Of a DNA stretch of 64,000 nt, positions 57,527-64,000 are shown piece after piece; the first letter of the stretch is position 1, and every line of letters begins with the position of its first letter. The stretch covers positions 62,001 to 126,000 of the forward strand of contig CAVRND010000029.1 of assembly GCA_963722495.1 (NCBI GenBank). Direction: 5' to 3'. The notes beneath the pieces were generated by a model. The model saw nothing but the letters and a program-made list of their open reading frames with translations. It searched no databases and was not told the origin of the DNA. The position numbers and the translations under genes were made by a program. The DNA comes from Hyphomicrobium_A sp963722495 (GTDB lineage Bacteria > Pseudomonadota > Alphaproteobacteria > Rhizobiales > Hyphomicrobiaceae).

Positions 57527-60500
57527 ATGACCATTCACTCCCGCTTGAAAATGGGGCGCTGCGCGCTCCTGCTTTCTCTGTTGGCGATGCCCGCAGCGTC
57601 TTATGCGCAGGCACCGCCGGCCCCCAAGCCGGTCGCCCCTGCTGAAAAAGCCGCTCCGGCCCAACTCGCACCTCGACCGCCCCAGGCAGGTCCGACCGCG
57701 AAGCCCGCCGAAGGCATCCCGAGCAGCGAGGAGTTCCGCCGAAGCGGCCGCTGGCCCCGAGCGTGCAATCGAGCGCACCAAAGCGCGGATCCAGGAACTC
57801 GAGGCGCGTACGGATGTTGCGCCGGACATCCGCGATCAGGGCCTCGCGCTTCTGCGCGCGGCCCTCGGACATCTCGAGGCGGCGTCAGCAAGCGCCGCAG
57901 CTGCGAAGCGCTTCCAAGAAGCAAGTCAGCGCTCTCCTGAGCGCGTGGCCGAAGCCAAGCTGCAGCTTGAGGGATTGAACAAGGAGCCAGGTAACGAAGA
58001 GTTCACAAAACGCGTCGAACAGCTCCCGTTGGCCGAAGCGCAGCAGGCGCTCGACGCGGCCAACGGTGGCGCAGCCACAATCAAGACAGATCTGGATCAG
58101 CTCGAATCCCGACTCCGCGAGATGACCACGCGCGCCACTGCCGCGCGCGAAGAACAATCTGTCGAGAAGCAGGCCATCGATGCGCTCGAAAATCCCGATG
58201 AGGCTCAGCCTGCGGACGCCAATCCGGCGCTCATCGACGCGCGCCGCGCGGCTTTGACCGCCGAGCGCCGTGCACGGTCGGCCAAACTCAATCTTCTCGA
58301 GCAGGAGCTGATCAGCCTTCCGGCACGTCAAGCATCGGCGACGGCCCGGCGCGATCTGGCCGCTGCCAAGCTTGAGAAACTTACAAAGCGCGTCCCGATC
58401 ATTGAAGCGCGCGTCAATTCGCTCAAGGAGACGGAGGCTGCCAAGCAGCAGGCCGCGGCCGATCGCGAGGCTCGCCGTCTGTCGGCCCAACATCCCCTAC
58501 TCGAAGCTTATGTGAAGGACACGGAGGTCATTCGGCAGCGCGAAGCTGACGCCACTCGGCTTCTCGACGAGGGCAAGTCTAAGCTCGCCGAAGTCCAGGC
58601 GGACATTGCGCGCGTTCGCGACAGCAAGGTGGCCGCGCAGCAGGTTCTCGAGATAGGCAGCATCGGGGGCGAGTTCAGCGAACTTCTGCGGGCGATGCGC
58701 GCCGAACTTCCCGAGACAGCGAGGCTTCAGCGTCGCATCTCGGACCGTGACCAGGCGATCGTCGATGCGCGCTTGAAGCGTCTGCAAGCCGAAGAGGCTC
58801 GGCGCGCGCTGTCGGACACCGGCGGCATGGCGGACCGTGTGTTGGCGAGCTACGCCAAGCGGGATGGGCACGCGGTGCCGGCGGACGTTCGCTCCGCTCT
58901 GGAGAAATTGGTCGCAGCGCGGCGCGACCTCTATGCGCAACTCCATGCTGCGCTCGTGACAAGGATCGGCCAGCTCGCCGAGTTGAACGGTGCCGAGCGC
59001 GACCTTCTCAATCAGACCACCCAACTTAGGGCGCTCCTCAACAGCCGCCTGCTTTGGCTTCCAAGTTCGGGATCGGTCGGCATCGGCTGGCTCGACCAAG
59101 TGCGCAGCAGCTTCGGCTGGATTGCCGATCTCGGGGCGTGGAAGGAAACAGGGAAAACGCTCATCGAGCGTGCCGCCGAGCGGCCCCTGCTGACAGGGCT
59201 CGTGCTGCTTTTCTTCGGCACGCTGGTTGTTTTCTCGCGCCGCTTGTTCGCGCGCCTTGCAACGATTTCGGCGGCAGTCGGCCGCTACTCGACGGACAAC
59301 TATCTACGCACGCCGGAGGCGCTGCTAATTTCGGCGCTCCTTGCGGTCAAGACACCGGTGCTGTTCGGCTATGCGGGCTGGCTTCTGGTTCAACCTCCTC
59401 AGGCTTCCGACTTCACCGCCGGTGTTGGCGCGGGACTGCTTGCTGTGGCCTATCTGGTTGCGTTCCTGCGCCTGATCCAGTTCATCGCCGTGGAGAACGG
59501 CCTGTTCTCGGTGCACTTCGGCTGGGACGAACGCGCACGCGCGGCGCTCAGCCAGAACATCATATGGCTGAAATACACGATCACTCCGATCGCCTTCATC
59601 CTCGGCATGATCAACGTTAGCAGCGCCCAGAGTTTGCGTGACGGCCTCGGCCGCTTCGCGTTTCTCGCCGGCGGCATCGCCGTTTCAATCTTCGTTGCCC
59701 GCGTGATCGACCCGCGGCGCGGCATCTTCGCCGATCGTCTCGCGCCCAATCATCCCCTGTGGGTGACGCGCGTGATCTGGCACACGGCGATCTCGCTGGT
59801 GCCGCTCGCCATCGCCGGTATCGCACTCTGGGGTTATTACGACGGCGCCTCGCAACTCCGCGACGGGCTGATTCTGACCGTCGCCATCACAGTGGGGGCT
59901 TTCCTGGTGTACAGCATCGCCATGCGCGAGGTCTTGGTCGCACGGCGGCGGCTAGAGATCAGACGCGCGATTGAACGGCGCGAGAAGGCCCGCGTGCAGC
60001 TTGCCTCCCAGGAAGCAAGCGCGGGGACCGGCGAAATCCAGTCTGCTCCGATGGAAGAGCCCGAAGTCGATATCGCCTCTATCAGCGATCAGACGCGCAA
60101 GCTCGTTAGGCTTGTCGTATTCCTACTGCTCTCGACGGCTCTCTATGTGTTCTGGCGCGAGGCATTGCCCTCCCTGGCGCTGCTCGACGTTGCCCTCTGG
60201 CAGCAGGCGGTTACGGTCGACGGTGCAACGCGCAGCATTCCCGTCACAGTGTCAAACGTCATGGTCGCACTGGCGATCGGCATCGTTACCTTCATCGCCG
60301 CGCGCAACCTGCCAGGCGTGCTTGAAATCACGGCACTGCACCGGCTTCGGATCGAGGCCGGTACGCGATATGCGATTAGCGCAGTCAGTCGCTATTTGAT
60401 CGCGGTTGTCGGCGTGATCTTCGCATTCCGCAGCATCGGCTTTGACTGGAGCCAGGTGCAATGGATCGTAGCCGCCCTGGGCGTCGGTGTCGGCTTCGGA

Positions 60501-60986
60501 CTGCAGGAGATCGTGGCCAACTTTATCTCCGGTCTGATCATCCTCTTCGAACGTCCGGTTCGCGTCGGCGATACCGTGACCATCGGAAACCTCACCGGCA
60601 CGGTGTCCCGCATTCACATCCGCGCTACCAGCATGACCGACGGCGAAAACAGAGAGATCATCATCCCGAACAAGTCGCTGATCACCGACAAGGTGATCAA
60701 CTGGACGCTGACCGACAGCATCACCCGCGTCACGCTCAAGATCGGCATCGCCTACGGCACGGACACCCTGCGCGCCCAGATGTCGATACTGGAAGCGGTG
60801 AAGGCCACGCCGCAGGTGCTCGATTCACCCGCGCCTAGCGTGTTCTTCATCGGATTTGGCGCAACCGCGCTCGAGTTCGAAGTGCGTGCTTTTGTTCTGC
60901 AGCTGGCCCACCGCTCTACGGTCATCAATGACCTTCACGTCGCGATCGAGCGCGCGCTGCGCGAGAAGGAAATCGCAATGTCGTGA
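57527..60986 (+). CDS. Large mechanosensitive channel of the MscK/MscS superfamily, one frameshift
   Basis: About 1,152 residues. After a signal peptide (MGRCALLLSLLAMPAASYAQ) and a Pro-rich linker comes a long periplasmic coiled-coil domain to about 530, then some 11 membrane segments and the MscS core (ALGVGVGFGLQEIVANFISG, ERPVRVGDTVTIGNLTGTVS, MTDGENREIIIPNKSLIT). It would open under membrane tension to release solutes during osmotic downshock. An extra T near 57735 breaks the linker; removal gives EESAEAAAGPERAIERTKAR. Confidence 0.9.
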
Positions 60987-61301
60987 GGGGGCGACCGCCG
61001 CACGCCCATTAAATGGCGATGATCCAGCCGGAAATGAAGCCTCAATTGCAGAATTTGGCTTTGTGGTTGCCACCATTGCCATTTTCAGCTGCCGATTATT
61101 CCCGCGCTACGCATTGCGGATCTGTTCGACCGCTTATTAATTCGGGTTCCGACAAAAAGCGAGTGGAACTTTTCATTCCGTCTGAATTTTGAATTGCGAA
61201 ATGCCTCGCTAATCACCGCCCGCGGATGAACCTACCCTGCCAACAGCATTTGTTTTCCCAGTCGTCGCAAACGTCGAGACGGGATTTGGCAGGAGCGCTA
61301 C
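60987..61301. other. 315-base stretch without a gene
   Basis: More AT-rich than the flanks, with TTGCGAAATGC and TTAATTCGG patches. No hairpin with a T run is evident. It presumably holds the promoter of the sugar dehydrogenase pair. Confidence 0.45.
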
Positions 61302-62748
61302 ATGTCCCTTTTCCCAACTGTGAAGCGTGCTCTTCTCATCGTTGCGAGCGCGTGCACCGTCACGGTGCCCGTTTCAGCTTTCGCGCAGACAGTCCCCGCA
61401 GAGCGGTCAGAGGTCGCTCATCCCGGAGGCACTATTCCAGGCGCCGAGAAGCTTGCCCTCGTCAAAGTCGCCGACGGCTTTCACGATCCGGTCGGCGTGT
61501 CCTCGGCGCATGATGGCACCGGCCGACTTTTCGTGGTTGAGCGGGTCGGCAGGATCCTGGTCGTCGGCAAGGACGGCAAGGTGCTGCCCGATCCCTTCAT
61601 CGATCTCACCAAGATCAATCCGCTTGGCAACGAGGTGCAGACGGGCTTTGTCGAGCAGGGCCTGTGGTCGGTCGCCTTCGACCCGCAGTTCAAGGACAAC
61701 GGATACGTCTACCTGCACTACTCGTCGCTGCCCTTCAACGGCGCCGGGGTCGTATTGCGCGTGACGCTCGACAAGGCAAGCCCGGACGTGATCTCAGCCG
61801 ACCGCATCAAAGACACAGCCAAGATCATCCTGCAGATGGACCATCCCTATTACAATCACAACGGCGGCATGATCGCGTTTGGTCCGGACGGCTATCTCTA
61901 CGTCGGTCAGGGCGATGGTGGATGGGAAGGCGATCCCCTCAACGCCGGCCAGGACATTCACGTGCTGTGGGGCAAGCTGCTGAGAGTGAACGTGCGCGTT
62001 CCCGACGACGACATTCCCTATCTCATCCCCAAGGACAACCCCTTTTACGCGGCCGTGAAGAAGCGACTGATGTTCCTCTTTGGCGTCAGCGAGAAGGCCT
62101 TCGCCAACCACAAGGTCAATGCCAAGCCCGAGATCTGGGCATACGGTCTGCGCAACCCCTACCAGTTCCATTTCGATAGCAAGAGCGGCGACCTCTTCAT
62201 CGGCGATGTCGGCCAGAACCATTGGGAAGAGATCGACTGGCAGCCGCACTCGAGCAAGGGCGGCGAGAACTACGGCTGGTCCTTCAACATGGGCACGCAC
62301 TGCTTCCCGATAACCGGTCCAGACGACAAGTGTCCGCAAGTCGGCGTGCTTCCCGTCGCAGAGTACGCGCATCCGCAGGCATATCCCGATGCGCCGACAG
62401 AGAACGCCGGCACGGGCTGCTCCGTGATCGGGTTAGGCGTGGCCAACTACGCCGGAACTCAAGAACACCTACCTCGTTGGTGACTGGTGCTCCGGCCGGT
62501 TGTGGGGTGTCGGTTGGGATTCCGGCCAGAAGAAATGGCAGATGCAGGAGTTCATGCAGACGCAGCTGCAGTTCACCTCCGGCAACGTCGACGAGGACGG
62601 CTATGTCGTCGCCACCAACTGCTACTGCTTCTACACATCCGATCAGGGCCCGCTCGCCAATCCGGTCGGGGCGCTGTGGCGGGTGCTGCCAGCCGACAAG
62701 GTTCCCGCGGGTGCCGAGCGCGCGCGCGAACTCAAGAAGCCAAGTTGA
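61302..62748 (+). CDS. PQQ-dependent aldose dehydrogenase (GSDH family), one frameshift
   Basis: A periplasmic six-bladed propeller of about 481 residues, related to soluble sugar dehydrogenases. The signal peptide (LLIVASACTVTVPVSAFAQT) is clear. HPYYNHNGGMIAFGPDGYLY includes the usual catalytic His region, and GQGDGGWEGDPLNAGQD and WAYGLRNPYQFHFD follow. One extra A near 62455 breaks the frame; repaired text reads YAGLKNTYLVGDWCSG. Whether PQQ is bound is inferred. The cytochrome gene starts 14 bases later, so electrons probably pass to it. Confidence 0.85.
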
Positions 62749-62761
62749 GGGGGACGGGCTC

Positions 62762-63235
62762 ATGGCTCCGCGTTTCGGGCGACCGTCGAGTTCGGCTTCA
62801 TCTGTCCTGGTGGCAGTGCTCGTCATCGGCATGGCAATCGCGGCGCGCGCTGCGAATGTGCCAAGCTTCACCAGCGTGATTGACGATGGTCCTCTTGAGG
62901 TCAAGCCGCTACCCGGGGAGACCCTCTCGCCTGCCGTGCAGAAATTCTATGAGACGGGCGAGGATCCGTACAAGGGTGACGCTGCTGCGCTTGCCGACGG
63001 CAAGAATCTTTATGCTGCAAACTGCCAGGCCTGCCATCTACCCGACGGGAGTGGGCAAATTGGCCCGAGCCTAATCGGCGATACCCACCACTACCCCCGC
63101 TTCACCACCGACAAAGGAATTTTCGAGATCATCTACGGGGGTGCCACGGGCGCCATGCAGCCGTTCGGCAAGCGGCTGAAGCAGGACGACATCCTCAAGG
63201 TGATTGCCTACGTCCGTTCATTGAAGAAGCACTGA
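62762..63235 (+). CDS. Cytochrome c, cytochrome cL-like
   Basis: A 157-residue exported c-type cytochrome. The signal anchor (SVLVAVLVIGMAIAARAANV) precedes a class I fold with haem site CQACH at 88-92. The layout FYETGEDPYKGDAAALADGK, then YPRFTTDKGIFEIIYGGATG and MQPFGKRLKQDDILKVIAYV, is close to cytochrome cL (MxaG/XoxG), the electron acceptor of methanol dehydrogenases. Here it is the partner of the sugar dehydrogenase upstream, but it could also serve XoxF, which lacks an adjacent cytochrome. Confidence 0.85.
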   Translation: MAPRFGRPSSSASSVLVAVLVIGMAIAARAANVPSFTSVIDDGPLEVKPLPGETLSPAVQKFYETGEDPYKGDAAALADGKNLYAANCQACHLPDGSGQIGPSLIGDTHHYPRFTTDKGIFEIIYGGATGAMQPFGKRLKQDDILKVIAYVRSLKKH

Positions 63236-63385
63236 CGATTGCCGGCAGGCAACCGTAGGCGTGCAATTGGCAAAATCCAAATCAACTCTGCCAACCGAAT
63301 TTTGAAGGCGTTTCTATCGGCTTCGAAGCTACGATTGGGCCGTTCAGAACAAGAAGCTCCATCGCCATCGCTTAGGGAGCAAGTC

Positions 63386-63509
63386 ATGCGTCCATCTAAA
63401 TTGATCTGCTGGCTTAGAGGCCATCTCTGGCACTTTCTATAACGGGAATGTGGAAGTAGCTGGGGCGCCGCTTTACTACTGCTGCGATCGCTGCGGGAAA
63501 CGAGTCTGA
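63386..63509 (+). CDS. Small zinc-ribbon protein, one frameshift
   Basis: ATG 63386 behind AGGGAGC gives MRPSKLICWLRGHLWHFL; shifting one base near 63440 continues GNVEVAGAPLYYCCDRCGKR and stops at 63509. About 41 residues with Cys8 and a CCDRC pair, plus His13 and His16, could hold one metal ion. Very short CWLxGHxW proteins of this kind occur in rhizobia and phages. The frame as given is broken; an extra base fits the pattern of the window. Confidence 0.45.
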
Positions 63510-63837
63510 GGGCGCCGGCCAGACTGCTGGTCGATTGCGCGACTTCGCACCGCCGACGCGGGTGTGGCGCGTCAGCGCTCATCGGACCGGGAATTGCCGT
63601 GACGGCAATTCGAGTCAGCTCCGGCAACGATCGCGCACCGCGCAATTCCGGATCAGAGTCCATGCTGAAAGCCATGATCGGGATTTTGCGATCATGCTGA
63701 CGCCAGCTCACGCCCGCAAGACGAGAATTCGCACAAGCATTTAGTCGCCGATTTTGTCAGCATTTGACGATCACCACGATGTGTCTGGAGAGCCTTCGCG
63801 CGCAAGATAGTCTTGGCCGACTCGCGAGGTGCCCGAA
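63510..63837. other. 328-base stretch without a gene
   Basis: Short frames only, with no recognisable product and no strong hairpin with a T run. Confidence 0.4.
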
Positions 63838-64000
63838 ATGCCGTGGCCTGGCCTGTTGCTCATCATCGCCTTCGCACTGGCGCGGCCGGAATGCGCGGGC
63901 GCCGTCGGTTGGACGGCCTATGGCACTGCGCGGGTTGACGCGATCATCGCGCATTGGCTCGAGAACAGCGGCAATCGGCGCGCCCCGGCGATAAGTGTGG
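63838..64000 (+). CDS. Hypothetical exported protein, C-terminus outside window
   Basis: ATG 63838 behind GAGGTG opens a frame to the window edge. It begins MPWPGLLLIIAFALARPECA, a likely signal peptide, then AVGWTAYGTARVDAIIAHWL. No family can be named from 54 residues. Confidence 0.4.
   Translation, partial: MPWPGLLLIIAFALARPECAGAVGWTAYGTARVDAIIAHWLENSGNRRAPAISV

Overview
The window reads as chromosomal DNA of a GC-rich alphaproteobacterium of the order Hyphomicrobiales (Rhizobiales), probably a methylotroph or relative of Hyphomicrobiaceae. The basis is a lanthanide-type methanol dehydrogenase (XoxF), a CpdR-like receiver, a BA14K protein, a rhizobial-type porin, an IF-3 starting at a rare ATC codon, and TRAP transporters. 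I saw no rRNA, tRNA, CRISPR array, prophage or complete insertion sequence. Layout: 1-3.3 kb holds a partial hypothetical gene, a class II ribonucleotide reductase and two tiny head-to-head genes. 3.4-7.7 kb holds two tandem S8-protease autotransporters, the first broken by about six frameshifts. 7.9-11.2 kb is a minus-strand run ftsE-ftsX-DUF218-plsC. 11.4-15.9 kb holds hpt, a cpdR-like gene, a membrane protein, and molybdenum cofactor genes moaA, mobB and mobA. 16-20 kb is a TRAP transporter with a cupin gene. 20.2-28.5 kb is a plus-strand information-processing block: mrp with a DUF971 tail, infC, rpmI, rplT, pheS and pheT, with a DUF559 endonuclease bounded by G-rich inverted repeats and a membrane protein lodged between pheS and pheT. 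28.6-38.4 kb holds ndh type II, a lytic transglycosylase, lepA, BA14K, an M15-like peptidase, a cold-shock gene, infA, a thermonuclease and a diguanylate cyclase. 38.5-47.9 kb is a metal and periplasm region: a double beta-barrel protein, xoxF, a PhnD-like binding protein, a ZnuD-like TonB receptor and a CobW GTPase; the last two each sit behind a Zur-like palindrome. 48-53.9 kb is less ordered: an XRE-cupin regulator, a heavily frameshifted porin, a decayed serine recombinase and corA. 54-57.4 kb encodes two membrane glycosyltransferases, 57.5-61 kb a large MscK-type channel, and 61.3-63.2 kb a PQQ-type sugar dehydrogenase followed by a cytochrome cL-like protein. A feature of the whole window is the number of single-base frameshifts, including in pheS, pheT, lepA, mobA and the TRAP genes. 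Almost all single-copy cases are restored by removing one extra base, which points to residual long-read insertion errors rather than real gene decay; the affected genes are therefore given as whole genes with the break noted. The strongest candidates for new biology are the DUF559 gene framed by inverted G-rich repeats inside pheST, the inferred zinc regulon beside xoxF, and the Mrp protein that carries a His-rich linker and a fused DUF971 domain.
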